From positions 609,363 to 673,362 of the forward strand of contig NZ_CP083762.1 of assembly GCF_023558375.1 (NCBI RefSeq): 64,000 nt of DNA, in the 5' to 3' direction. Positions 20,240 to 30,046 of the stretch are shown one piece after another. The number at the start of each line of letters is the position of its first letter. Position 1 is the stretch's first letter. Made by a program: the position numbers and the translations under genes. Under the pieces are notes generated by a model that saw nothing but the letters and a program-made list of their open reading frames with translations, ran no database searches and was not told the origin of the DNA. Source of the DNA: Chroococcidiopsis sp. CCMEE 29. Its GTDB lineage: Bacteria; Cyanobacteriota; Cyanobacteriia; Cyanobacteriales; Chroococcidiopsidaceae.

Positions 20240-20356
20240 CGATTATGTTCCGGCCGCCGCCGCATCAACCGAATCATCGCAACGTAAAGCATGCCCTCAT
20301 GATTTTCCGGCAATCGTTCATAGTCTCGGTTTAATGCTCGTGCATTCTCTAACCGC
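20240..20356 (-). pseudogene. IS5-family transposase, C-terminal fragment
   Basis: Minus-strand reading gives RLENARALNRDYERLPENHE, then GMLYVAMIRLMRRR, the conserved C-terminal signature of IS5-group transposases (ERL-PE motif). Only about 38 codons remain. No ends are visible. Confidence 0.7.
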
Positions 20357-20474
20357 TATGCCGGTTATTCAGACGTAACTCACAATCGCAATGACCTCCA
20401 AGTTGATTTAATCAGCAACTTGGTAAAAAACAAAAAATTTCAAAATTTTATCTCAACAATAAGGAGAAGTAGCT

Positions 20475-21494
20475 GTGAGTGTTTCAGTTGAAAACGTCTC
20501 GAAAAAATTTGGCTCTTTCCAAGCTGTTAACCAGGTCAGTTTGGAGATTAGAAGTGGCTCCCTGGTAGCGCTGCTGGGGCCTTCTGGGTCAGGTAAATCA
20601 ACTTTACTCCGCCTGATTTCCGGACTGGAGACTCCCGATAGTGGCCAAATTTGGCTTATTGGCAATGATGCAACTTACCAGCCAGTGCAGGAGCGCAACA
20701 TTGGCTTTGTCTTTCAGCACTATGCCCTGTTTAAGCACATGACCATTCGCCGGAACATTGGCTTTGGTTTAGAAATACGCAAGGTGCCCAAAGCCAAGAT
20801 TCGCCAGCGGGTGGAAGAACTTTTGGAGTTGGTGCAGCTGAGGGGGTTAGGCAATCGCTATCCAGCTCAACTTTCTGGAGGGCAACGGCAACGGGTGGCT
20901 TTGGCAAGAGCTTTGGCCGCCGAACCTAATGTGTTGCTGTTGGATGAGCCCTTTGGGGCATTGGATGCTAAAGTTCGTCAAGAACTCCGCGCCTGGTTGC
21001 GCCGTCTGCACGACGAAGCCCATGTCACCACCGTCTTCGTCACTCATGACCAGGAAGAGGCGATGGAAGTGGCGGATGAAATCGTGGTAATGAACCAGGG
21101 TCGCATTGAGCAGGTGGGTACACCAGCACAGATTTACGAACAGCCAGCCACGCCGTTTGTAATGAGGTTCATTGGCCCGGTGAATGTGTTGCCCAGCAAT
21201 GCCTGTCTGTTCAGCGACAACGGTCTGAAGGCTGTGCATGCAGAGATGTTTGTTCGTCCCCACGACATCCAGGTGCACACATGCCCTAACGGCACCACCG
21301 CTGCTGCCCTGGTCAAGCGCATCATTCACCTGGGCTGGGAGATTCAGGCTGAACTGACCCTCAGCGATGGACAGGTGATCACGGCTCACCTTACCCGCGA
21401 GCAGTTTGCAGAACTCAGCCTTCAGCGAGGTCAGAAGGTATTTGTCAAACCCAAAGATGCAAAGTGTTTTCTACCTAATACTAATTCAGTGTAA
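20475..21494 (+). CDS. cysA: sulfate/thiosulfate-type ABC transporter ATP-binding protein
   Basis: 339 residues, full length for CysA-type ATPases. Walker [10 protein letters not shown] (35-43), Q-loop in [11 protein letters not shown], signature [15 protein letters not shown], Walker [14 protein letters not shown] and switch His in [12 protein letters not shown] are all intact. A C-terminal TOBE-like domain follows ([22 protein letters not shown]). It would energise import of sulfate or thiosulfate with CysT/CysW permeases and a binding protein, none of which is nearby, so partners must be encoded elsewhere. GTG start at 20475 is supported by AAGGAG nine bases upstream. Other CUT1/molybdate-like specificities cannot be excluded, but the overall sequence best fits CysA. 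Confidence 0.9.
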   Translation: MSVSVENVSKKFGSFQAVNQVSLEIRSGSLVALLGPSGSGKSTLLRLISGLETPDSGQIWLIGNDATYQPVQERNIGFVFQHYALFKHMTIRRNIGFGLEIRKVPKAKIRQRVEELLELVQLRGLGNRYPAQLSGGQRQRVALARALAAEPNVLLLDEPFGALDAKVRQELRAWLRRLHDEAHVTTVFVTHDQEEAMEVADEIVVMNQGRIEQVGTPAQIYEQPATPFVMRFIGPVNVLPSNACLFSDNGLKAVHAEMFVRPHDIQVHTCPNGTTAAALVKRIIHLGWEIQAELTLSDGQVITAHLTREQFAELSLQRGQKVFVKPKDAKCFLPNTNSV

Positions 21495-22260
21495 AGATAA
21501 ACTTAATAAAATCTCTGGGTGCGTCGGATGGCATTAAGCTAGTCAGAAATGAACAATACTGTCGAATAAGAAGATGGCTCGTCCTCTACAAGTGACAATG
21601 GTTGTGTTGCAAAAACTTGAGAAGGACAGAAAAACCCTGTAGCAAGGAGGTCAGATTATGCAGCTACTCCAAAGATTTGGTGCATGAATTTGAAGAGTTC
21701 TCTAACGGCTCTTTTCTCCACTTTTTCTATTTGTCCTTTCCTCATCATCTTCATAATTTCGTATCCCTTTATCGTTCGTCATGCTGTGTTGAATGAGCCG
21801 AATCCCATAGCTGGCTTGACTAATCGTTTGATTCCTCGATGGTCTTCGACGATATTATTGAGATATAGCGATCGCCAGAAGGGTTGTGGCATACTGAGAG
21901 GGATATAGAAAGTCGCAAATACTCGTATGCCTGCTCCCTATAGTGATGATTTACGCTCAAAAGTGATGGCAGCGATCAACCGCGGTGAAAAGAAAAGTCA
22001 TGTCAGCCAAATGTTCAACATCAGCCGCGACACGATTGACCGATGGTTGAACCGCCGCGACGCTAGCGGAAATGTGCAAGCAGCACAAGGCTATCAAAGA
22101 GGGCATAGTCACCGCATCAGCGATTGGGACGAGTTTCGCTGCTTTGCCCAAAAGTACGGTGACAAGACTCAAGCGGAAATGGCGCAACTGTGGCAGGGGG
22201 GTATGAGTGAACGCACGATGTCTCGTGCTTTGGCACGCATCGGCTGGACTCGAAAAAAAA

Positions 22261-23946
22261 CTAGGGAGGCAAAGTTGACTGGAGGTTTAGGGAATTAGAT
22301 AGGCTAGAACCAGAGCAGTGAATGACTGTAGGGTTAAGCTAAGAGATGGTCAGACGAACACCCCAACCGGAAGCAACACGAGAAGAAGTGTTGGAATGCA
22401 TTCAACAAACATGTCCTAGCTGTGGGGGATGGATGTGGAACAAATATGACAACTGCCGTCGGGTGCGAACACTTAAGGGAGTGGTGCAATTGCGGCTGAA
22501 GGTCAGGCGCTGTGCAACCCCTGAGTGCAAGCGATTCTGCCAAGCCTATCGACCGGAAGCGGAAGGGAAATGGGCATTGCCGCAGTATGAGTTTGGCTTG
22601 GATGTGATTGCCTTGGTGGGTAGCTTGCGTTATCAGGAGCATCGAAGTGTGCTGCAAATTCATCAAGTCTTACAGACCAAAAGCTTGAGTGTAAGCGAAC
22701 GCACGGTGAGTAATCTGTTAGCTCGTTACGATGAACTGGTGGCAGTGAAAATGAGTCAACCAGAACGAATTGGCAAAATCGTTGCTCAACAATCACAAGT
22801 GATTTTAGCGATTGATGGGATGCAACCGGATGTGGGACATGAAGTGTTATGGGTGATCCGAGAAGTATTGAGTGGTGAGATTTTGCTGGCAAAGACGTTG
22901 TTATCCTCCACTAGTGAAGACCTTGCCCCAATGCTTGTACAACTGAAGCAATCACTGAGCGTACCCATTGTGGGTGTAATTAGTGATGGACACTCCTCAA
23001 TTCGTAAAGCCGTAGCAAGTGCTTTGCCTGAAGTAGCGCATGGGTTGTGTCATTTCCACTACCTGCGTGAAGCAGCCAAGCCAATTTATGAAGCAGACCG
23101 ACATGCCAAAAAGGAACTTAAAAAACGGGTGCGAGGCGTACGCAAGATTGAACGAAGCGTGAGCCAGAAACCCAATGATGGCATCAACGAAGTGGTGGAG
23201 GGGTATTGTCAAGCGGTGCGTGCAGCCCTCACCGATGATGGTCGTCCTCCGCTCGATGCGGCTGGGTTGACCTTACAGAAACGCTTGAGTGCAATTGACC
23301 ACAGTTTAGGCCGTATGGCTCAAAAGGGGGACTACCGCAGCGACTGACCCAGTTAAAGCAGATTATTGCTATCGCACTTGAGCAAACTGCAGCACTCTGG
23401 CAACCCATTGCCACTGCTTTCGATTGGGTTCATCAAGTGGCAACAATTTTGGACAATGACACGCAACTGAATGGGCAAGGTGTGCGTTCCACTTTGGAGG
23501 AGTTACTACGAGTCATGGAGTGTGGCAAAGGACAAGCAGGCAGTCTAGTCCCTGGAATTGATCATTTTCTCAAGGTGACTTGCAGTTATGCACCAGGATT
23601 GTTTCACTGTTATGACATTGAATGCTTACCTAGAACCAATAATGACTTAGAACAACTGTTTGGTCGTTGGCGACATCATCAACGTCGTTGTAGTGGACGC
23701 AAAGTTGCTCCTGCTTCTCTGGTGGTCCGAGGTCCAGTGCAAATCGTGGCAGCAATTGCGACTCAACTACGTTCGTTTACCGCTGACGACTTGGCAACCG
23801 TTGCGATAAACACTTGGCGATCTATTCGAGCAGATCTCAATTGTCACCAACACAAGCGCAATCAACAACGACAATTTCGCCGTTGCCCAGCAACCTATTT
23901 AGCTCATCTGGAGCAGAAGCTTCTCCAGCTAATTTTGCCAATCTAG
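22261..23946 (+). mobile_element. unclassified IS (1686 bp) in an A-run target
   Basis: Left end CTAGGGAGGCAAAGTTGACT and right end (rc CTAGATTGGCAAAATTAGCT) form inverted repeats starting CTAG. It is flanked by runs of A (22253-22260 and 23947-23953), consistent with a 7- or 8-bp target duplication of A residues. It interrupts the IS630 transposase after codon TRKK. Confidence 0.78.
22346..23946 (+). pseudogene. DDE-type transposase of uncertain family, one frameshift
   Basis: About 530 codons. The N-terminus has a zinc-finger pattern (CPSCGGWMWNKYDNC, then RRCATPECKRFCQ) typical of transposases with DNA-binding ribbons. The catalytic part shows ILAIDGMQPDVGHEVLWVIRE, VGVISDGHSSIRKAV, LCHFHYLREAAKPIYE and near the end RTNNDLEQLFGRWRHHQRR. 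The frame breaks at a G5 run (about 23326-23330): after MAQK the frame must shift to read GLPQRLTQLKQIIAIALEQ. ISL3-like or ISNCY membership cannot be settled by eye. The frame ends in the terminal CTAG of the element. Confidence 0.75.
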
Positions 23947-24494
23947 AAAAAAAGACGTATGGCGTGAGCGTGAACGGGATGACGCCAAACGCGCTGCTTT
24001 CGTAGCTCAACTGGCAGCCATCCCGCCGTCACAACGAGTATATGTGGATGAATCGGGGATGGACGAGCGGGATGACTATGGCTACGGCGCTTTGTGAGCG
24101 GGGCAAGCGGTTTGAGGCGCAAAGAGTCTGGGCGACCAGGGGGACGGGTGAACATGATTGCAGCGTACTGCGAGCGACAACTGTCTGCCCCGTTTACGGT
24201 TGAAGGTGCGTGTAATCGAGTCGTGTTTGAAACCTGGTTAGAAACATGCTTAGTACCAGTGCTTGAACCTGGACAAGTGGTGATGCGCGGATAATGCCAC
24301 GTTCCATCATGGTGGTCGCATTGCTACCCTGATTGAGGCTGCTTCCTGCCGCCTTTTGTATCTGCCTGCCTATTCTCCAGACTTGAACCGGATTGAGAAG
24401 TGCTGGGCAAGGGGATAAAAGTCGGATTCGCAAGTGCTTATCTAGCTCTGGTTCCCTGCGGCAGGCAATGGAGTCCGTTCTTAAAGATGCAGTG

Positions 24495-25766
24495 CTGACG
24501 GGGTGACACAGGGGCTACAAAGCAGACTGAATCAATGCCATAGCACGTAGACCTCTCTGAAAATAGGGCAGTTTCTCAGGCTTTAATTGCATTAAACTCG
24601 CTGCTAAATCTGAGCAAAACTCCATTGCACCCACCCATAAATGACCATACAAACCGAGCCAAAATGCACTATGCCGACGCTGTATTCGCTTTAATTCTTG
24701 CAGGCGACCAATATATTTTTGTAACCCCATTGGTCGCCACTTGCGACCTGCTAAAACGGCACAGCTATAGGCAATTGCAATTAATAAAATCAGTGAGATC
24801 AACCGTTGACCAAGAGCATGAGTCGATTCCAAGTTATAGCCACCCGTTTTACAGTCTTTAAACATCGCCTCAATCCCACTACGAAGCTTAAATGCTTTGA
24901 TTGCGGCGTCAATACTCTTAAGGTTAGTCAGTAGGTACCACTCAGATGCTTCGACCTTACCTCGGTATTTACGTGGATAATAACCAGCTAAATTGAATTG
25001 ACCAAAACCTTTTTGTTTCGTGGCTTGAATATCATGGAGAAAGAACGATACTCCAGGTACTAATCCCAGTGTGTTTAAACGTTGGTATGACTGATTCGCT
25101 TGGCGAATATAAGTCCCCTGCTTTTGCCGTAAAACAAAGTCCACACCCTTACTGTGTAACCAATTCGCCAGTTTTACACTATGAAATTCCCGGTCTGCCA
25201 ATAGCAAAATTCGATATCCTTTAAATAACTGCAATACTGGACGAACTAATACTTTCTGCTCCCAGAGATTGCTACATCCTTGTTTCGGTAATGATAGCCA
25301 GTAAACTGGTATCGCTCTTCGCTCTTCAATTAAACTAATAACAAAAATGTTTTGGTCGCGCCACCCAGTTCTGTCAATCGCAAGCGCCAGACGATTTCCT
25401 TTTTTCAACTTGTAACTTTTTACCCATCGTTTCAGCACAGGAAACCAGAGGGATTTAATACTCAGTTGTGGTAACAACAAGAAACGTTGGATACTGCGGC
25501 GACGATTCTCGAATTTTATTGGTTGTGGAAATACTGTTGCGAGTCTTTCAATTGTCACTTGTTTGTGGAACTGCAACAGCATTACCAAGATTTGCAGCAT
25601 CTTGTAGTGTGTCGGAGTCAGTAAGTTTTGAAAGCAAGTTTGATAGAATTGAGGCAGCATTTTCAATAGATAGGTCTTGTTGACAATACTTGACCTATCT
25701 TTTTCTACCGCAAAACCCTGCACTTCCTCTACAGCAGTAATTCTCAACCACTTGTCACCCCGTCAG
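24495..25766 (-). mobile_element. IS4-family insertion sequence, 1272 bp, intact ends
   Basis: Perfect 14-bp terminal inverted repeats CTGACGGGGTGACA. The 9-bp target duplication GATGCAGTG is at 24486-24494 and 25767-25775. It is inserted next to the last codons of the IS630 transposase. A related but different copy is at 31006. Confidence 0.93.
24515..25747 (-). CDS. IS4-family transposase
   Basis: Frame of 410 codons; the likely start is an internal ATG so that the protein begins MLPQFYQTCFQNLLT (about 380 residues), matching the copy at 31111. The catalytic core shows the first Asp in LALAIDRTGWRDQ, the second in LLLADREFHSVKLANWL, and the YREK-equivalent region LRSGIEAMFKDCKTGGYNLE with the Glu. 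Hydrophobic LISLILLIAIAYSCAVLAG follows, as in IS4 relatives. It cuts and pastes its own element. Intact, with perfect ends, so it may be active. Confidence 0.9.
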   Translation of the reverse strand: MRITAVEEVQGFAVEKDRSSIVNKTYLLKMLPQFYQTCFQNLLTPTHYKMLQILVMLLQFHKQVTIERLATVFPQPIKFENRRRSIQRFLLLPQLSIKSLWFPVLKRWVKSYKLKKGNRLALAIDRTGWRDQNIFVISLIEERRAIPVYWLSLPKQGCSNLWEQKVLVRPVLQLFKGYRILLLADREFHSVKLANWLHSKGVDFVLRQKQGTYIRQANQSYQRLNTLGLVPGVSFFLHDIQATKQKGFGQFNLAGYYPRKYRGKVEASEWYLLTNLKSIDAAIKAFKLRSGIEAMFKDCKTGGYNLESTHALGQRLISLILLIAIAYSCAVLAGRKWRPMGLQKYIGRLQELKRIQRRHSAFWLGLYGHLWVGAMEFCSDLAASLMQLKPEKLPYFQRGLRAMALIQSAL

Positions 25767-25944
25767 GATGCAGTGTCTTAAGCTTTATGGCGACAGCTAT
25801 ACTTCTTGGGTCGTAATTTTAGGTCATGCCCTAAACGGTCATGCCCTACAAAAGTGTGGGATAGGTAGCGATGTTATTCCAAGTCCAAGGACGATCACTT
25901 AACTCTGCTCGTTGAGCAGCTGTAGTTCCCAAGCATGAATGCCC

Positions 25945-26681
25945 CTAAATCCAATTAAAGTAGCTGATGACCAAGCGTAGGGTGACTTTCGTCTGGTTCC
26001 ACAACTTACTGAACTTGTTTTGTCGCCGATGCCATCGTCCAGTTTGCTGCCGGACAATGCCGTTGGTTCGCTCTACACGTTGTGTCAAAGCTTTGCTGAT
26101 ATAATGCTCTATCTCATCACTACAAAGTGCTCGCTCATATCCACCCCAACCATCCGTGTGCCATTCGGTGCAGTCGGTCTTACCTTCAGTACTACTCACC
26201 AGTTCCTGCGCCAACTCGTCGGTATGCTTGCCCACACGACCACATAGAATTAATCCACTGAGCGCTCGCTAAACTCAAGCCGAGCCAGCAATCTCCGACT
26301 TCGAGTTCATCGGGCAGACAGCGATGAATTGTTTTTTTCAACAAATGACCACAATTCATCAGCAGCAATAGCATCCGTATCAACAGCTTGCACTTGGGCA
26401 TTATGCACTATTTGTGCTTTCTCACTAGCCGCTCGAACAATGCTGACTACGGTGTCGTAAGCCAAACCACTTATACGACTGATACCCCGTAAACTGCTGC
26501 CTTCGGCGTGGGACTGTAGCACAATTCGCACATCTTCTTCGCTCACTTGGCGACGGTAGTAGAGGGGATCGAAAGTTTCAGTAAAAGTTTGACGGCATTT
26601 CGGACAGAAGTAACGTTGAGTACCTTTACTTGTCAAGCCATGTTTATGTGATTTCTCCTGGTCGCATAGGGGACATTTCAT
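25945..26681 (-). pseudogene. IS1-family transposase (second subgroup), frameshifted
   Basis: Starts MKCPLCDQEKSHKHGLTSKG at 26681, a zinc-ribbon plus helix-turn-helix (LRGISRISGLAYDTVVSIV). The frame ends after ADELWSFVEKN. The remaining catalytic part is scattered: HRCLPDELEVGDCWLGLSLA in one frame, GKHTDELAQELVSS and TDGWGGYERAL, then RVERTNGIVRQQTGRWHRRQ in another. An A7 run at the first switch corresponds to the slippery site of the intact homologue at 60570, but a second indel near 26270 is a true mutation. The gene is therefore inactive. Confidence 0.82.
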
Positions 26682-26715
26682 TGCGCTGCTCAACATCAAC
26701 TCCACCTTGTTCAGT

Positions 26716-28182
26716 CTAGCAGCCCCACACTTTTACCTTGCACGACCAAATATTTTTTGCAACAGAACCTCGCTGGTTACGTCGCAGCAAGCGTGCTCCT
26801 AACCACCGCTCCAGTCCATTTGTATCTCCAATCACCGCAGACAGAGCAATGGCCTGGGGTTCGATTCCTTGCCGCTGGCGCATCCGCAGCAGGATCAAGA
26901 TAAACTCTAGGTTTATACCGCGAGACTCGTCAGCAATCATTTGTACTTCGTCAACGACAACAGTACCGACTTGCTCAAGTACGTGCGGATTGGCAAGGAC
27001 TACAGCAGCAAATTTTTCGTAGGTCAGTAAGCAGAGGTCATACTGACCTCGAAGTAATGGTGTGATATCATCAGTCTCTCCTGTCGCTGCAATCGTTATG
27101 ATGCCAAAAGAGCCATAAATTTCATTGAAGCTTCTGAGTTTGTCACTAACCAAGGCTTTGAGTGGCAGCAGAAACAATGCCCGCTTGCGTTCCAGCACAC
27201 CTCTTAAGGCAGCCAGTTCACCAACCATAGTTTTGCCAGAGGAGGTGGGTGCTGACACAACCAAATGCTCACCCTCCAGCAATTTGAATTCGTTGAGTGC
27301 AGCCAGCTGCAATGAATTAAGTGATGGAATAGCTCCTGCCCATGCCTGAAGCAAAGCTGGCGGAAATCCATAGGCTTCAAGACTTTGAATGTCAGGGGTG
27401 ACTTCAGGGTGCGCTCGCTCTGGAAAAGCAGCTCGATAACGCGCTCCTGGTTTGAATACAGGCCAGATTAATTCCCCATTTATTTGACCACGCAGAGTAG
27501 GGTGCTGCGGCTTGCCTAGCCCAGCAGCAGCATCCATTACACGTTGGGTAACGTACTCAAGCAATCGGTAGACTGCTAACTTACCGGATTGCTGCACTTC
27601 CTCAGCACCTTGTAGTGCCTCCAGCAAATAGTAAGTCAGCAACCCGTGACCAAACCGAGTGTTTTCGTAAGCAGGTTCTGTCGGACTTGATGCTGTAAGA
27701 ATGATTCGTCCTTCCCCAGATAACTGAGCAATAGCACTTTCTGCCGAGTTCAAGTTTCGTGCTACCGTCTCGACTTTCAGTACCTTTGCACCCATGCCAC
27801 CTGAAAAACAGCAATCCAGAAAGCAGATTAATCGACGCGCGAGAATCCGAGAAATTAACTCAGTCAGAGTATCGAGGGAAATAGACGTGCTAGCTAGGTC
27901 ATAGACATCAGTGTCGTAAGTGACCAGCTGATGGGTTTCCGTTCCATGTCCTGAAAATGCAACGACAACAACGTCATCTTCGTCGCTTGTAGCCAGCTGA
28001 GCAAGTTGCTCTTGAATTGCTGAGTAGGTAGCTTCTTGATCTACCAGCAGTTTTGCCTCTCCGCCAAGAGCGTCACCAAACAGGGCACGTAGTGCTACAG
28101 CATCCCGCCTCGCGCAACTCAACCACGAAATGTCTGGTGAGGCATAACGGTCAATGCCAACAAACAGCCCTCTGAAAGTCAT
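26716..28182 (-). pseudogene. caspase-like protease fused to SF2 (Ski2-like) helicase, 3' truncated
   Basis: Residues 1-240 are a peptidase C14 (metacaspase-type) domain: FVGIDRYASPDISWL, catalytic His79 in VAFSGHGTE and catalytic Cys125 in CFLDCCFSGG. Residues about 265-470 are helicase domain 1 with PSLNSLQLAAL (Q-motif region), Walker A APTSSGKT (311-318), LFLLPLKALVSDK (motif Ia), DEVQ (411-414, motif II) and IALSAVIGD (motif III), a Ski2/Hel308-like set. After residue 471 the frame enters an IS6 terminus and adds 17 foreign residues, so helicase domain 2 is lost. Intact fusions would couple nucleic-acid sensing to proteolysis, plausibly as a defence or suicide system; that role is inference. 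The caspase domain itself is complete. Confidence 0.85.
26750..26769 (-). repeat. isolated IS6-type terminus truncating the caspase-helicase gene
   Basis: The minus strand reads GGTTCTGTTGCAAAAAATAT starting at 26769, a canonical IS6-family end. It abuts the helicase coding sequence at 26770. The rest of that element is gone, replaced by the IS1 copy whose 5' end begins near 26741. Confidence 0.75.
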
Positions 28183-28204
28183 GAGTTAATATTCCTAAGC
28201 TAGA

Positions 28205-28269
28205 CTAGATTTAGTGTTTGCATAATCTTTTAGACACTAAATCTAGCACATAGTTCATTTGAACTATGT
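28205..28269. promoter_or_regulatory. two inverted repeats upstream of the caspase-helicase gene
   Basis: A 13-bp perfect inverted repeat (CTAGATTTAGTGT at 28205-28217, ACACTAAATCTAG at 28234-28246) is followed by a 9-bp one (ACATAGTTC at 28248-28256, GAACTATGT at 28261-28269). They lie 23-87 bp upstream of the caspase start and are candidates for operators. Confidence 0.5.
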
Positions 28270-28348
28270 AAGAGGAAAGTGTCAGATCTGGGTACTCCAA
28301 TGGTAGCTACTTCAGCTATAACAGCGCTCTTCCAAACAAGTGAGTTTC

Positions 28349-29178
28349 TTAAGCGGTCTGGAAGATAGATTGCATCTGTTGAACTCGATTCACAAACAGC
28401 TGGCGGCGCTCAGACAGAGACACGAACTCTCCCATCCGGCTGCGAGAACGGAAAAAGTTGCGAACTTCATCAAATGCTTGGCAGAAGCGTTTAGCCGGCT
28501 CAAATGCCCCAAACCTCATCATGGGGTAGTAGCGCTGGCGCGATGCCCCGATGGTCTTGTTCAATGCGATTGGTCAGGCAGTCACTAACTCGGTGTTCCA
28601 CTTCAATTCCCAAGACTTCAGCAATGGCTCGCTTGATAAGCTGTATGCCCATCGGTAGTCACCCGCGCTGGGCGCTTTTCAGTCAGTGTGATCGCATCAC
28701 TAAAGAATACCTGTGCCGCCTCCAGGTCTCGTTTTTCACTCAGCGTGGAGTCAACGAGATTTCCGTCAGAGTCAATCGCCCGATACAGATAGCACCACTT
28801 GCCTTTGACCCTGATATACGTTTCATCGACGTACCAGGACGCACCCACTTTTCCCTTGCGCTTAGCTCTCAAATGTTGTGCAAAAATCGGGGCAAATCTC
28901 GCCTCCCAGTCCCGCACCGTCTCGTGAGTGAACTCAAACCCTCGTAGCAGGAACAATTCAGCCACATCACGAAAACTCATCTTGTACCTGAACCGATACA
29001 GCAGCACCTGAAACACGATATCGGTTGGTACTTCCAGGAAGTTGAGGTGTTGAATGGCGTTCCAGTCCGTTCGTTGAAGCTGCGAAGCGCACTCCTAGCA
29101 CCGAAACACGAGGTATCCCAAATCGGTTGTTCTTGCCAACTGCGTGGTGTGACTCGGGTTACAGTGCGGACCGATCAT
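28349..29178 (-). pseudogene. IS6-family transposase, degraded
   Basis: The order of conserved blocks is complete but broken by frameshifts and stops. The N-terminal zinc-ribbon starts at 29178 (MIGPHCNPSHTTQLARTTD) with a TAG in place of the Arg after VFRC. The helix-turn-helix and catalytic block is intact at 28618-29016: LEVPTDIVFQVLLYRFRY, VDETYIRVKGKWCYLYRAID with the first Asp, VTTDGHTAYQ with the second. The Glu block (NRIEQDHRGI) and the C-terminus (RYYPMMRFGAFEPAKRFCQA) are in other frames. No termini are recognisable. Length and block order fit the IS6 family. Confidence 0.85.
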
Positions 29179-29416
29179 GGATTGGGGGTGAGTATAAATA
29201 CCTTAACAGGCATTTAATACTACCAGAAATAGCGCTTGGATGCCAGAGTGAGATCTCAATCCTGACAGATTCTCCAAAAAGAGGTTAGAAGTAGCATTTT
29301 CTCAATTATTGTTGGGTAACTGAGGATTTACAATATTCTGGTTGTAAGCTCCATATGTGAAAACCAAAATAATGTAAATCTTTAAATTTAGCAGTAACGT
29401 TAGGAGAAAAATCTTT
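29179..29416. promoter_or_regulatory. upstream region of parAB
   Basis: 238 bp without a gene between the IS6 relic and parA. It ends with TTAGGAGAAAAATC, which gives a ribosome-binding site for the parA GTG. An AGTAACGTTA just before it echoes the centre of the palindrome inside parB (GATAACGTTATC) and could be part of an autoregulatory site. No -35/-10 pair could be fixed. Confidence 0.35.
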
Positions 29417-30046
29417 GTGCAATCAAGTACAAAATTTATTACTTTGACCTCTTTTAAAGGGGGCGTAGGAAAAACAACTAGTGCTATCTGTCTGAGTTGC
29501 CTATTCTCTGAACGTGGACGGGTTATGCTTATCGATTCTGACCCAAATCGTTCAGCTACTATGTGGGCAAGTTCCCAAAACTTGCCTTTTCATGTCGCAA
29601 CTGAAAATACAGCAACTAGACTGATGGCAAAAAATCACTTTGATTTTGTCGTTATTGACACCCCAGCCCGGCCTGCTGAAGCTGAGATGAAGGAGCTAGT
29701 TGAAGGATGCGATCTACTGCTACTACCCACAACTCCTGATTCGCTGTCTATGAAAGCGATGGCGTTAACTACCCAAAGTTTACCTAAAGGAACCAACTAC
29801 TACGTTCTCTTAACGATGGTTCCGCCTCCTCCTCAGAAAGATGGGGAAGATGCCTTCAAGGCACTGCACGAAAAAGAGTACCCTGTGATAAAACATGGAA
29901 TTAAATTACTTAAGGTGTATAAAGATGCAGCCGCATTAGGGTTGCCTGTCAAAAGTGTGAAGGGAGGTAAAAAAGCATGGCGAGATTGGATAGAACTAGC
30001 AAAACTCAGTCCGATATCAGAGTTGCTAAATTCCGTGACATCCTAA
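29417..30046 (+). CDS. parA: ParA-type partition ATPase
   Basis: 209 residues, a short ParA/MIPZ-like ATPase. The deviant Walker A is FKGGVGKTT (residues 13-21), followed by VMLIDSDPNRSATMWA (Walker A'/motif 2) and FDFVVIDTPARPAEAE (Walker B). It uses ATP-dependent DNA binding to move ParB-bound DNA to daughter cells. GTG start with an AGGAG 10-12 bases upstream. The end overlaps parB by about 70 bp in another frame, tying translation of the two. No N-terminal helix-turn-helix is present, so it is the type Ib-like form and regulation would fall to ParB. Confidence 0.9.
   Translation: MQSSTKFITLTSFKGGVGKTTSAICLSCLFSERGRVMLIDSDPNRSATMWASSQNLPFHVATENTATRLMAKNHFDFVVIDTPARPAEAEMKELVEGCDLLLLPTTPDSLSMKAMALTTQSLPKGTNYYVLLTMVPPPPQKDGEDAFKALHEKEYPVIKHGIKLLKVYKDAAALGLPVKSVKGGKKAWRDWIELAKLSPISELLNSVTS

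Larger units (their letters stand above)
21927..25780 (+). pseudogene. IS630-family transposase, split by two insertions and frameshifted
   Basis: Piece one (21927-22260) encodes the helix-turn-helix half: MPAPYSDDLRSKVMAAINRG, VSQMFNISRDTIDRWLNRR, MSERTMSRALARIGWTRKK. Piece two (from 23947) resumes as VWRERERDDAKRAAF and VYVDESGMDERDDYGYG with the first catalytic Asp, then FTVEGACNRVVFETWLET, and later YSPDLNRIEKCWA with the Glu in another frame. At least two small frameshifts (near 24092 and 24115) add to the damage. Joining 24494 to 25776 restores LKDAVS and the stop. The order of damage cannot be told. Confidence 0.8.
21868..25797 (+). mobile_element. IS630-family element carrying two further insertions
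   Basis: Flanked by TA at 21866-21867 and 25798-25799. The ends are imperfect inverted repeats (left GCGATCGCCAGAAGG, right rc GCTGTCGCCATAAAG). It contains a transposase gene in three pieces: 21927-22260, 23947-24494, and the last codons 25776-25780. Inside it lie one element at 22261-23946 and one at 24495-25766. The IS630 insertion must pre-date both. Confidence 0.82.
21599..25860 (-). mobile_element. IS6-family remnant interrupted by a nested IS630 stack
   Basis: An IS6-type terminus (GGTTGTGTTGCAAAAACTTG) starts at 21599. Minus-strand frames in 21607-21865 encode the transposase C-terminus (DHRGIKRLVKPAMGFGSFNT, then GYEIMKMMRKGQIEKV). The sequence resumes at 25800 beyond the IS630 element: joining across one TA restores RPKKYLNNIVEDHRGIK. 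The remnant has internal stops and lacks the rest of the catalytic domain, so it is dead. It is the oldest layer of the nested insertions. Confidence 0.75.
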
